From NCBI RefSeq assembly GCF_000147335.1, contig NC_014534.1:280773-344772 (forward strand): 64,000 nt of DNA, given 5' to 3'. Under the pieces are notes generated by a model that saw only the letters and a list, made by a program, of their open reading frames with translations, did no database searches and was not told the origin of the DNA. A program made the position numbers and the translations under genes. Within the stretch, counting starts at the first letter, position 1. Every line of letters begins with the position of its first letter. Source of the stretch: Gloeothece verrucosa PCC 7822 (GTDB taxonomy: Bacteria; Cyanobacteriota; Cyanobacteriia; Cyanobacteriales; Microcystaceae). Positions 7,875 through 15,814 of this stretch are shown in pieces.

Positions 7875-8252
7875 TGGGACAACAACCATAAAGTGACCAA
7901 ACTGACAACTATAAGTTGACCAGAGCAATTGTCACTTAAAGGATAAAGTGGCCGCTTTTAAAGCATAAAGTGACCGTCCCTGGAATTTAGAGTAAAAGAT
8001 TGCCTATAAGCATAATTAACTGGCTTTAGTTTTTAAGAAAGAGACGATCACCTTTTGTTACGGAATAAGTTCTAGCGCCCTTGTAGTTTAGGTTTTAGAC
8101 AGCGGCCACTTTATCCTTTAAAAACGGCCACTTTTTACTTTAAGTAACAGCAATCCCTGAAATGCTTAGTTTTTCGTTGGCGAATTCAATTGAAAATGTA
8201 CGCTTGACAATCATAAGTTGTCCGAAAGTCCAAAAAACAACCATAAGGTGTC
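7875..8252. repeat. CAST left end with TnsB-type binding repeats
   Basis: Repeated motifs of form ACAAC-n-ATAA(A/G)(G/T)-G(A/T)CC occur at about 7879, 7905, 8205 and 8236. A related motif AAAGGATAAAGTGGCC occurs at about 7939, with a variant at 7961 and inverted copies at 8103 and 8124. Motifs of the first type are also at the right end. No gene lies in 7909-8421; this array of sites fills most of it. Confidence 0.75.
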
Positions 8253-8421
8253 CTTGAGTTCCAGCGACACAATGTTTACACTCTCTACAAGACAGCAACA
8301 AGACAGCAACCGAAGCAAGTAATTAAGAATTTTTTATTATTTTTATTAATATTTGAGCTTAAGAAGATAGATTAAAATTATGTTTGCCAAGCACAATTGT
8401 TAAAAAAGGGCATTTAACGAT

Positions 8422-9453
8422 ATGTCTAATTATAATGAACTCGACGATGGGTTAGAAATCGTAAGTCTCAAGTCACCAGAAACTCCTAAACGAAGTCGCT
8501 TGTTTAGTTTAGAGCCGGTTGGAATAGGAACATCCCAAACAGAAAGCTTAAGCAGTTATGTCAATCGATTAGCTGAAGCGCATTGTGTTAAATCTCAAAA
8601 ATTAATTATGCTAGAAATTGCTCCTCAAATTCTGGGGAAAGATTATCAATCACCTCTACACAGTAAAGATGTTAGCAGTTTATTTGGTAATACTGATGCC
8701 AAGCCAGCCCTTAATGGAATGCGAGATATGAAGCTATTACTTGTTCAAGCGTTGGAGAAGCTAACTCAACGTCAAGATTTAAAATATTTAACTTGTTTAA
8801 GTTGGAAAGAGGTAATTAACAAAAGAGGGTTATTTCGTCAATATCGTGCTTGGTGTCCTCAATGCTATGAACAGTGTAAACAAGATAAAGTAAGCCTTTA
8901 TGACCCTTTATTATGGTCATTTAAAGATGTTAAATTTTGTCTGCATCATCAATGTCAGTTAGTTGATGAATGCCCTAAATGCGGTTCTCATTTACCTGTA
9001 ATTGCTAATTTTTTGCCATTAGGACATTGTTTTTATTGCGGAGAGTGGTTAGGCGATAATAAAAATAAAAATCCAAAATGTAATTTCAAAAATTTTCCAG
9101 AAAGTTTATTGATTATCAAAAATATAGGAGATTTAATAGCTGTTACTCCTCGGTTAGGGTCTCAACCAACTCTTGACGAGTTTATCCAAAAGTTACAGTT
9201 AATTTTATTTTGCTTTGAAAAAGTTATTAGCCAAGATTTGAAACACATTAAAGTTTTAGGAAAAATTATAGAGCATTTAAAGCTGAATTTAAGTCAGCAT
9301 GGAGATAAACCCTTAAATCTTATTAAGATAATTATTCCTGTTTGCTCTAAAGCCCATATTTCTGTATCTGAACTATTTTTAGAAGATTTAACTGGTTTGA
9401 GTAAAATTTTATTTGATAATTTTCAGATTAATTATCAACTTCCAATTTTATAG
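8422..9453 (+). CDS. tniQ: TniQ, CAST targeting adaptor
   Basis: 343 residues, ATG at 8422. The N-terminus S-R-L-F-S-L-E-P-V-G-I-G-T-S-Q-T-E-S-L followed by S-S-Y-V-N-R-L-A-E-A-H-C is the TniQ signature. Two zinc-binding clusters follow: C-P-Q-C near residue 150 with L-H-H-Q-C-Q-L, then E-C-P-K-C-G and C-F-Y-C-G-E-W. In type I CASTs a short TniQ sits on Cas6/Cas7 of the crRNA complex and recruits TnsC, which then recruits TnsB. The length and lack of a long C-terminal DNA-binding tail fit this CRISPR-dedicated TniQ and not the homing protein TnsD, whose remnant is at 17003-17548. The gene stands alone at the left end, facing the CRISPR array. It appears intact. Confidence 0.85.
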   Translation: MSNYNELDDGLEIVSLKSPETPKRSRLFSLEPVGIGTSQTESLSSYVNRLAEAHCVKSQKLIMLEIAPQILGKDYQSPLHSKDVSSLFGNTDAKPALNGMRDMKLLLVQALEKLTQRQDLKYLTCLSWKEVINKRGLFRQYRAWCPQCYEQCKQDKVSLYDPLLWSFKDVKFCLHHQCQLVDECPKCGSHLPVIANFLPLGHCFYCGEWLGDNKNKNPKCNFKNFPESLLIIKNIGDLIAVTPRLGSQPTLDEFIQKLQLILFCFEKVISQDLKHIKVLGKIIEHLKLNLSQHGDKPLNLIKIIIPVCSKAHISVSELFLEDLTGLSKILFDNFQINYQLPIL

Positions 9454-9505
9454 TGACGGAAAAATGAGCAGAGAAGAGAGAATAAGTAAAAATAGGTAAA
9501 TATTC

Positions 9506-9650
9506 GGTCTTCCCCAACTCACTTGGATAATATTTCTCAAGCTACTTGATGATCGGGAAAAAGTGAGGTAAGATGAGGCATTTTTAGAAGGTAAAATCTA
9601 TCAACCTTTACTTAAATTCAATTATCCCTTTTATAGTTTAGATAACGCCA
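9506..9650 (+). pseudogene. HsdM-like type I restriction methyltransferase, N-terminal relic
   Basis: A plus-strand frame reads L-P-Q-L-T-W-I-I-F-L-K-L-L-D-D-R-E-K, an in-frame TAA, then E-A-F-L-E-G-K-I-Y-Q-P-L-L and D-N-A-I-R. This matches the conserved N-terminal helices of type I methyltransferase subunits (Q-L-x-W-x-x-F-L-K-x-x-D-D-x-E). It runs directly into the terminal CRISPR repeat. It is probably the remains of a restriction-modification cargo gene. There is no upstream or downstream continuation. Confidence 0.55.
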
Positions 9651-9912
9651 TTAGGCAGTTAGCCATGATGCACAATGGAACGGGCAAAATGTAAAATGTA
9701 AACGAATCCCTGAGCAACGCCAATAGGCAGTAAACCATGATGTACTATGCTTTATTTTGCTATTGATAGCCAAGGAACTGTTCAGTATTGAGCAACGCCA
9801 ATAGGCAGTAAACCATGATGTACGACGCGGTTTCAGCAACTGAGGCGGGTTCAGCAACGAATCAAGCCCGATTTTCTTGAGCAACGCCAATAGGCAGTCA
9901 GCCATGACGCAC
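9639..9912 (-). CRISPR. Short CRISPR array of the CAST, four repeats and three spacers
   Basis: Repeats of about 35 bp at 9639-9673, 9711-9745, 9789-9823 and 9878-9912 share the core AACGCCAATAGGCAGT and a CCATGA(T/C)G(T/C)AC tail. In the cas-gene direction (minus strand) the repeat contains a small hairpin, GCC-TATT-GGC, then GTTGCTCA as the likely 5' handle. The last repeat (9639-9673) is the most divergent. Spacers are 37, 43 and 54 bp; the 54-bp one contains an imperfect 18-bp tandem duplication, so its original length was probably 36. The 37-bp spacer matches the insertion site gene. Position just downstream of cas5 is typical. The uneven spacing is unusual, so an automatic array finder might miss it. 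Confidence 0.8.
9674..9710 (-). other. Spacer matching the element's own target gene (homing guide)
   Basis: This spacer equals 17704-17740 at 33 of 37 positions, with mismatches at 9679, 9692, 9698 and 9705. The match ends exactly at the repeat borders on both sides. The protospacer starts right after the ATG region of the GIY-YIG gene; the 5' flank on the protospacer strand is CAT. Two of four differences are synonymous in the gene, which suggests the guide was taken from a homologous allele. Confidence 0.88.
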
Positions 9913-10006
9913 CGCAATTTTAGAACCCTTGATAAATTAGGGTTCACATTTAATTTTACAAGCACCTTTTTAACAGATATCTAGAAGTTACAAATATTAT
10001 CAGTTT

Positions 10007-10642
10007 CTATCTAATAGCTTGAATAGTAGTCCAACAAGACTCCGGTGGAAACTCTACCGATATTTTTTTTAACCCGTACCTCAGCCATCTAGTATTTTTA
10101 GACCCAACATGGTCAACCCAATAGGGTAAAATAATTAATCCATCCTCATCTTGCATTAACCACCATCGCTCCTCAAAACAATAATCATTCGATATCAACT
10201 TTATCTTATTAACTAAATCATTACTTTCCCCTAAATATAAACAACCCACACGCTTAACCGATTCAGGATAAATTAGTGCTTGCTCAATTCTTTCTCTTAA
10301 AGTTGGTTGTGCTTGCTCATTTTTAGAAGCTACCCAAACGATAAATTTAATATTCGATAAAACCTCTTGATACTCAGGGTTAGTATTTCTATCATCACTA
10401 AAATTTTTAACTTTAAACCGTCTTATCCTCCGCAAAACCTTTGAGATTTGTGGCTGAGAAATCATAGCCATAGCCAACTGCACCCCACAATGCAAATAAA
10501 CATCCCACTCTCCCACCAAAGATAGTAACATTCCATAAACCGTTGCAGGAGGGGGAACCGGATAAGTTTTGCCATATTCCCGGCTGTGAGATTGACGGAA
10601 ACTGGCAAAAGGGACATCTATATATACTGCTATTGAGGACAT
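10007..10642 (-). CDS. cas5: Cas5 (DevS/Cmx5-like), crRNA-complex subunit
   Basis: 211 residues from the ATG at 10640-10642, which begins M-S-S-I-A-V-Y-I-D-V-P-F-A-S-F-R; a longer start would overlap cas7. The N-terminal RRM-like strand and the P-P-P-A-T-V-Y-G-M-L-L-S-L-V-G segment near residue 30 are the Cas5 signature of I-MYXAN/I-B systems. Cas5 caps the 5' handle of the crRNA and helps position Cas8. The stop is about 95 bp from the first repeat of the array. Four bases separate it from the cas7 stop, so the genes are co-transcribed. Looks full length. Confidence 0.85.
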   Translation of the reverse strand: MSSIAVYIDVPFASFRQSHSREYGKTYPVPPPATVYGMLLSLVGEWDVYLHCGVQLAMAMISQPQISKVLRRIRRFKVKNFSDDRNTNPEYQEVLSNIKFIVWVASKNEQAQPTLRERIEQALIYPESVKRVGCLYLGESNDLVNKIKLISNDYCFEERWWLMQDEDGLIILPYWVDHVGSKNTRWLRYGLKKISVEFPPESCWTTIQAIR

Positions 10643-10646
10643 AATT

Positions 10647-11552
10647 TTAATAAGGGTAAGATAGCTCCAAATCTTTAACAATTACTTTTTTTAAATCTTC
10701 TATAGCTTGCTCTTTTCCCCGAAAAATATGAGCATTTTTAATCTTAAGACCTTTAGCAACCCTCCCCCCAATCCATAACTCCGAGGCTTTGATATCCCCG
10801 ACCTCAATATCCTCAAGAACCTCAGATTTCATTTTGGGAATTAAATCACCTTCCTCAAAACAATAAAAAATTCCTGGAGTTTCTCGCTGAGTCCAACAAA
10901 GCACAAAACTTTCAGGAGTAAACTTATAGCAGAATACATTATTATTTCCCCCAACTTTACGAATATTCATTAAAGCATCAATAAAAGCTAAAATTCGCTC
11001 TTTCACTTTCAAATGATTAGGGTCTAAAGCAAACGTATATTGATAACGAGTATTATGGTATTCAAGAAAATGTAAAGCGGTTCTATCTTTAATTTTTCCG
11101 CTTTTAGCATTAAAAGTTAGCGCTCCAGTATAAGGAATAAGAGAAACTCCTCGATTAACTCCTAATGCACCAAGTCGCTGAACTATACTACCTTTTGTTT
11201 GATTACGTCGTTCCTTGCCAGTCGAAGAAGGTTCTTCTTCTTGTATATCTTCTTTAGCTGCTTCAGCGTACATATAGCCAAATAAATCATCATCAACAAA
11301 TTCTACAGGGTCAAAATTTTCATTGACTAAATCATTAGTAAACTCATCCTCATTCCAACGTCGATTAATCGGATAACCTTCTTTTTGTAAAGTGTAACGT
11401 AAACCCCAACGAATAGCATCACCACTTACTAAAGAATGAATGTGACCATCCCAGTAAGTTTTTTGTAAAGGACTTACATTACCCCGTGCTTTTTCATGAT
11501 TTAAAGAAGCTGGCCCATAATGAGTTATAACTGTTCCAAATAAATAAAACAT
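10647..11552 (-). CDS. cas7: Cas7 (Cst2/DevR family), crRNA backbone subunit
   Basis: 301 residues, ATG at 11550-11552. It matches the DevR/Cst2 type of Cas7: an N-terminal F-G-T-V-I-T-H-Y-G-P-A-S-L-N strand, S-G-D-A-I-R-W-G-L-R-Y, and the central loop with L-G-A-L-G-V-N-R-G-V-S-L-I-P-Y-T-G-A-L-T. An acidic linker lies at residues 110-125. Several copies of Cas7 polymerise along the crRNA and, in CASTs, the PAM-distal end holds TniQ. It abuts cas8 (stop at 11554) and cas5 with minimal gaps. The usual length for the family is about 290-320, so it is whole. Confidence 0.88.
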   Translation of the reverse strand: MFYLFGTVITHYGPASLNHEKARGNVSPLQKTYWDGHIHSLVSGDAIRWGLRYTLQKEGYPINRRWNEDEFTNDLVNENFDPVEFVDDDLFGYMYAEAAKEDIQEEEPSSTGKERRNQTKGSIVQRLGALGVNRGVSLIPYTGALTFNAKSGKIKDRTALHFLEYHNTRYQYTFALDPNHLKVKERILAFIDALMNIRKVGGNNNVFCYKFTPESFVLCWTQRETPGIFYCFEEGDLIPKMKSEVLEDIEVGDIKASELWIGGRVAKGLKIKNAHIFRGKEQAIEDLKKVIVKDLELSYPY

Positions 11553-11553
11553 A

Positions 11554-12810
11554 TTACTCTCCTTCTAATTGATTTTTACTAACAGGTTTATAAGTAGCTA
11601 AAGCAAACAAGGCAATATTTCTTGCTTTTTGCCAAGGTACAGATTCAGTTATGAAGGGTAAGACAGAATCCCATTCGTCATATAAAGTTGAAAGAAAACC
11701 GGCTCTAGCCAAAAAATCAGCCAGAAAATCGCTAAAAGAATGCTCATCATAACATCGATTTAATTCTCCTCTAATACGCTCATATTCTCGGTCAAATCTA
11801 GCCCTTTCTCCCTCTTGGGTTCGTTTTTGTATTTTGGCGTAGTTTCTCCTTAAAGCTTCATGAAAAGCTTGCACAAATAATTTATAATCTTCCATTTCTT
11901 TATCCTGCTCAATCATGGCTATTAATCCCTCTTTGTTATCAATAAGTTGCTGTGCCAATTCTCCATCAATGTCTTCTTGATTAAGAATTTTCCAGAAATC
12001 TGACCACCAAGGTACACCTTTAACTAAATTATCTGCTATTATTCCGCGAATAAAATTAACTTTAATCCACCTGTTTTTACCGTAACTATCAAATTGATTT
12101 TCTTGAAAAAATTGTTTTATTAAAAAATAAGTATTTAAAATATTTAGATTAATGGTTATGTCTCTAGTTTCGATTAAACTTCTTTGATGAGAGTCTTTGT
12201 TGAATTTTTCATAAAGTAAAACTTGACAGGTTCGTTCACATGACCTTTGGGTTTCCACTTCATGCCAGCTATAGGTAATTAAGGCAGCTTCTCCTAAACT
12301 CGATACATGATAATTTTTATAAGCTAAATTTCCTGACTGCCAACGTTGATAAGCAGCCTCTTCTAAATCAAGAATTTCAGGAATAACAATTAAATATTTC
12401 TCCGGATTGTTATTGTCTGTTTTTTCGTAATAGGGATGAAAAATAAAATACTGGCAAACAACAGGGACAAATAATAAAACTAAGGCAAACTCCGGTTTTT
12501 CTTGGATTTTATTATATTTGTCTAGCATGGCGTGGCGAACGGTTGCCCCTAAATATAGCCAACTAATAATAGAGATATAATCTGTTAATAGTTGTCCAGC
12601 TTGACAAAGTTGTTTAGCAAAAGTTTGATGAGCATACCATTTTATAGGTTTATAAGTTAGTTTTCGTTGTTTTCCCTCAATGATAATTTCTTGAACTGTT
12701 TGTTTACCGTATTTACAAAATTTACAATGTCTAAGAAAAGTGGCTCCTATCGAGAAATGCAAATGAATTTGGTTAATTAGTTCAATTGATGGGGGATTTA
12801 AGCCTGTCAA
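11554..12810 (-). CDS. cas8: Cas8 (Cas8a1/Cmx1-like), 5'-truncated large subunit
   Basis: 418 residues if translated from the TTG at 12810. Homologous sequence continues upstream in the same frame to 12942: L-F-W-S-L-T, then I-S-L-N-W, E-D-F-E-V-L-D-W-L-L-K-Q-S-F-Q-I and L-I-T-L-T-G-L-N, which fits the Cmx1 family. That upstream part has no usual start codon before the stop at 12943-12945. It overlaps the end of cas6. Compared with relatives, some 45-50 residues at the N-terminus are missing. Cas8 recognises the PAM and starts R-loop formation, so the loss may matter. The C-terminal helical region (residues 290-400) is present. Confidence 0.75.
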   Translation of the reverse strand: MTGLNPPSIELINQIHLHFSIGATFLRHCKFCKYGKQTVQEIIIEGKQRKLTYKPIKWYAHQTFAKQLCQAGQLLTDYISIISWLYLGATVRHAMLDKYNKIQEKPEFALVLLFVPVVCQYFIFHPYYEKTDNNNPEKYLIVIPEILDLEEAAYQRWQSGNLAYKNYHVSSLGEAALITYSWHEVETQRSCERTCQVLLYEKFNKDSHQRSLIETRDITINLNILNTYFLIKQFFQENQFDSYGKNRWIKVNFIRGIIADNLVKGVPWWSDFWKILNQEDIDGELAQQLIDNKEGLIAMIEQDKEMEDYKLFVQAFHEALRRNYAKIQKRTQEGERARFDREYERIRGELNRCYDEHSFSDFLADFLARAGFLSTLYDEWDSVLPFITESVPWQKARNIALFALATYKPVSKNQLEGE

Positions 12811-12911
12811 AGTAATTAAACCTTTATCGCTAATCTGAAAAGATTGTTTTAATAACCAGTCTAAAACCTCAAAATCTTCTCCTTGCCAGTTGAGACTAAT
12901 ACTATGAGAAG

Positions 12912-13520
12912 TTAACGACCAGAATAAATGACCAGGACGTTGCTATTTTCATCTTTTTCTGTTGTTTCACGCCATGTAGGAACAAACACACCGCACATCA
13001 TTTTATGCTTGCCACCAATGCCACTTTGCTGCAATTTAATAGAGTCCTTTTCGCTGAGTTTGGTAACTTTCATCCCAAATCCCCGCAGCCGAAATAACTG
13101 ATGTTTTTTCTTAATGGTAAGCAGCCTACATTGAACTTCACCATTAGCTCTTGTCGGTAATTCTATAGTTCCTTTTATTCCCTTTCGATTCAGTTGACGT
13201 TGAGCAACTTCTAAAACTGCTTCAGGTGTTTCGGCACGATGAATTAAGACCAAGCGAGAATAAAGGGTAGAAGCTGGTTGTAGTGCAGTGGGATAGGGAA
13301 TTCCCAGTTGGAACTTGGCTTGGTGCGAAACTCGTTCTATACCCCAGTCAATAGTAATGGTTTGTCCTGCTAGGGGGTAAACCAAGGGGATCTGGTCAAT
13401 AGGCAGCCTTATGCGAAGTCGTGAGCGATTGGTCAGGCGAAGTTGATTGAGGGGTTGAGGAATTCCTGCTATCGGATGAATGCTGATTGCTTCCATCTCA
13501 TGAATTACTCGACAATCCAA
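12912..13520 (-). CDS. cas6: Cas6 (Cmx6-like) crRNA endonuclease, N-terminally truncated
   Basis: 202 codons are open from a TTG at 13520, but recognisable Cas6 begins at about residue 9 (E-A-I-S-I-H-P-I-A-G-I-P). Present are S-R-L-R-I-R-L-P, P-L-V-Y-P-L-A-G-Q, the L-N-R-K-G-I-K-G region, and the C-terminal glycine-rich loop D-S-I-K-L-Q-Q-S-G-I-G-G-K-H-K-M-M-C-G-V-F-V-P. Absent are the first 40-50 residues of the first RRM fold (the F-P-V-L-G-x-x-L-P-x-D-H-G-Y-type strand and helix). Cas6 cuts the repeat hairpin and stays bound to the crRNA 3' end. Upstream of 13510 the frame is only antisense of tnsB. The truncation point coincides with that of TnsA on the other strand. Confidence 0.75.
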   Translation of the reverse strand: MDCRVIHEMEAISIHPIAGIPQPLNQLRLTNRSRLRIRLPIDQIPLVYPLAGQTITIDWGIERVSHQAKFQLGIPYPTALQPASTLYSRLVLIHRAETPEAVLEVAQRQLNRKGIKGTIELPTRANGEVQCRLLTIKKKHQLFRLRGFGMKVTKLSEKDSIKLQQSGIGGKHKMMCGVFVPTWRETTEKDENSNVLVIYSGR

Positions 13521-15814
13521 TTTTTCAAAGAAATTTTGTTTGGTTAGAAGATTATTTAATTAAATGTCCTAATGTTGAAGCTCAAGTTACTGATGCCGTT
13601 TTAGCTATGGTCAAAGCTAATCCTGGGATTTATTTAAGCGAACTTCAACAGAAAATAGAAATAGCAAGTATTGATGATTTTCATGTTTTAATTCTTACTG
13701 ATAAAATTTATGTTGACCTATTTGCCATTCCTTTAAGTTGTCCTGAGCAAGTCCAGGTTTTTCTTAGCGCGACAGAAGCGTTTACCCATTCTCAACTGAC
13801 AACTATTGTCCCTTCAAATTGGGAAACTTTTAATTCTCCCCTCAATGTAGCAATAGGTACACAAATATCTTGGGATGGTCAGCCTTGGACAATTGTTAAC
13901 CTAGGAAATAACTATGTAGGACTTCAAGGAGAAAATAATACATTTCAACATTTACCTAACTCAGTTTTTTCAACTCTGGTTCACCAAGAGAAAATTGTAG
14001 GATTATCTTCCCCGAATTTTTCTTCACTTAATCCTAAAATTGAAGAAATTTTTAGTTATACCAGTCAAGCCGACCTTCAAGAAGCTCATAGACGCTATCA
14101 ACAAATAGAAGCTTTTTTGAAAGGTACGGCTTCAACTCCTACTAATCGAACTCAACGGCGATGGCTGGCAAGTTACCGAAAAGCTGAACAACTTTATGGT
14201 AGAGGCTTTATCGGACTCATTCCTCAACATCGCCACAAAGGAAACTCTTTATCCAAAATGGACAAAGACGTTCATCAGTTAATGGAAAAACATATCCAAG
14301 AGGAATATGAAACCCACAAACAGCCATCTATTCGTCATGCCTTTCAAGCTTTTAAAGAATTATGCGCTCATACTGGTCTTCGGCCGCCTAGTTTAGAAAC
14401 TTACCGTCGAAGCATCAGAAATCGCCCAGTGGTAGAACAAGTTAAAAAACGTCAGGGTAGCAGAGCAGCCTATCAAGAAGAAACATTCTACGAGTTTCTT
14501 GACCGAAATACACCAATTCACGGTGAACGTCCCTTTGAAATAGCTCATATAGATCATACTTTGGCTGATGTCCAATTACTCAGTCTTATAATGTTAAACC
14601 TTGGTATGGAGATGAATGAGGGAGAACATCAGGCTAATTTAGGTAAAGCCTGGGTTACTCTTCTGATTGATGCTTATTCTCGACGTATTTTAGCTGCTTA
14701 TATGACTTTTGATTCTCCTAGTTACCGCTCAAACATGATGGTGCTGAGAATTTGTGTTCAACGTTTTGGTCGATTGCCCCAAATTTTGGTAGTAGATGGA
14801 GGCCGTGATTTTCAATCCGGCAATTTTGAGATGCTGCTGGCTTATTCTCATGTCACTAAAAAGGAAAGAGCCAACACAAGAGATGGTAGTGTCATCGAAA
14901 GTTTTTTTGGGGTAGCTGACAGAGAATTTTGGCATAACCTCAAGGGTAATACCCAAATTATGAAAAAAGTCCGGCAAGTCACCAAAAGCGTTAATCCTAA
15001 ATATCATGCAGTTTGGACACTAGATAAACTCTACCGCTACTTTTGTGAATACTGTTATGAAATTTACGACACTTGCCCGCATCCTACTTTAAGGATGACT
15101 CCTCGTGAAGCTTTTGAGATTGGTTTGGCTAGAGGAGGTTTGCGCGGACATCTACTCATCCCTTATGAAGAATTTAAGCTGTTATCTCTACCTGCACCGA
15201 CGGATAACGATGGAATGCGAAGAATTACCCCCAAGGGCATCAAAATAAATTATCTCTACTATGGTCATCCCTCGTTTGAGCGTGTAAGAAATACCCGTGT
15301 TGCTGTTAAATATGAACCGTTTGATGTCACTATCGCCTATGCCTATATAAAAGGTGAATGGGTTCAATGTCGTTCGGGTTATATACGAGAACTACAAGGA
15401 CGTTCAGTTAAAGAGTTAATCACAGCATCGGACGAGTTGAAAAAGCTTAATCAGTTACAGAATCAACAATTTAGCGATATTACAGGCAAAAACCTGGCTC
15501 AGTTTTTTACTCGAATTGAGAGGGAAGAAGCCATTTTAACACCCTCTTGGCGCGAGGCGAAAAAAGCGGTTCAAGCTCAACACTTACGAGATGAGGAACT
15601 TAAAGAGGTATTAAATGAAATTGAGGGTAAACCTTCTACAAAAGAAACTTCTAACGATTCATCTGAGATAGATTTATTTACTTTTGAAAATAGGGAATAT
15701 ATAGCTCTTAGTTCCTCTATTTCTCCTCCTTCACCGATACAACAGACACAAGTCGATGAAGACGACGACAATGACGAATTCGAGGAACTTTTTGAACCTT
15801 TGGAGGAATGGTAA
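13487..15814 (+). CDS. tnsB: TnsB transposase with residual TnsA C-terminal segment (truncated TnsAB fusion)
   Basis: 775 residues from a TTG at 13487; a TGA lies immediately upstream. Residues about 8-100 (F-Q-R-N-F-V-W-L-E-D-Y-L, N-P-G-I-Y-L-S-E-L, K-I-Y-V-D-L-F) look like the C-terminal winged-helix part of cyanobacterial TnsA; the endonuclease part is missing. From about residue 120 (I-S-W-D-G-Q-P-W-T-I-V-N-L-G) the TnsB part follows. The DDE triad is visible: D356 (A-H-I-D-H-T), D437 (V-V-D-G-G-R-D-F) and E471 (S-V-I-E-S-F-F-G). TnsB cuts and joins 3' ends; without TnsA the 5' ends stay attached, which gives cointegrates in V-K CASTs. The stop overlaps the tnsC start (TAATG). Confidence 0.88.
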   Translation: MLPSHELLDNPIFQRNFVWLEDYLIKCPNVEAQVTDAVLAMVKANPGIYLSELQQKIEIASIDDFHVLILTDKIYVDLFAIPLSCPEQVQVFLSATEAFTHSQLTTIVPSNWETFNSPLNVAIGTQISWDGQPWTIVNLGNNYVGLQGENNTFQHLPNSVFSTLVHQEKIVGLSSPNFSSLNPKIEEIFSYTSQADLQEAHRRYQQIEAFLKGTASTPTNRTQRRWLASYRKAEQLYGRGFIGLIPQHRHKGNSLSKMDKDVHQLMEKHIQEEYETHKQPSIRHAFQAFKELCAHTGLRPPSLETYRRSIRNRPVVEQVKKRQGSRAAYQEETFYEFLDRNTPIHGERPFEIAHIDHTLADVQLLSLIMLNLGMEMNEGEHQANLGKAWVTLLIDAYSRRILAAYMTFDSPSYRSNMMVLRICVQRFGRLPQILVVDGGRDFQSGNFEMLLAYSHVTKKERANTRDGSVIESFFGVADREFWHNLKGNTQIMKKVRQVTKSVNPKYHAVWTLDKLYRYFCEYCYEIYDTCPHPTLRMTPREAFEIGLARGGLRGHLLIPYEEFKLLSLPAPTDNDGMRRITPKGIKINYLYYGHPSFERVRNTRVAVKYEPFDVTIAYAYIKGEWVQCRSGYIRELQGRSVKELITASDELKKLNQLQNQQFSDITGKNLAQFFTRIEREEAILTPSWREAKKAVQAQHLRDEELKEVLNEIEGKPSTKETSNDSSEIDLFTFENREYIALSSSISPPSPIQQTQVDEDDDNDEFEELFEPLEEW

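Noticed and set aside
8236-8280. CAST terminus at 8280 (TGTTTACA)
   Set aside because: No target duplication or matching right end; the true terminus is at 7875.
9746-9788. Spacer matching parA (shared GCTATTGATAGC)
   Set aside because: Only 12 bases agree, not extended to the borders; chance similarity.
9639-9912. Repeats as transposon-end binding sites and not CRISPR
   Set aside because: They lack the ATAAGTTG-type motif of both ends, lie next to cas5, and one interval matches the target gene exactly between repeat borders.
9651-9965. Apparent 104-codon minus-strand gene across the repeat array
   Set aside because: It is the translation of CRISPR repeats (S-W-F-T-A-Y-W-R-C repeated) and has no family likeness.
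10643-10681. Longer start for cas5
   Set aside because: The extra 13 residues overlap cas7 coding sequence, and the family begins at the ATG 10642.
12912-13520. Cas6 complete with a TTG start at 13520
   Set aside because: The first eight residues are antisense to tnsB and the first half of the N-terminal fold is missing.
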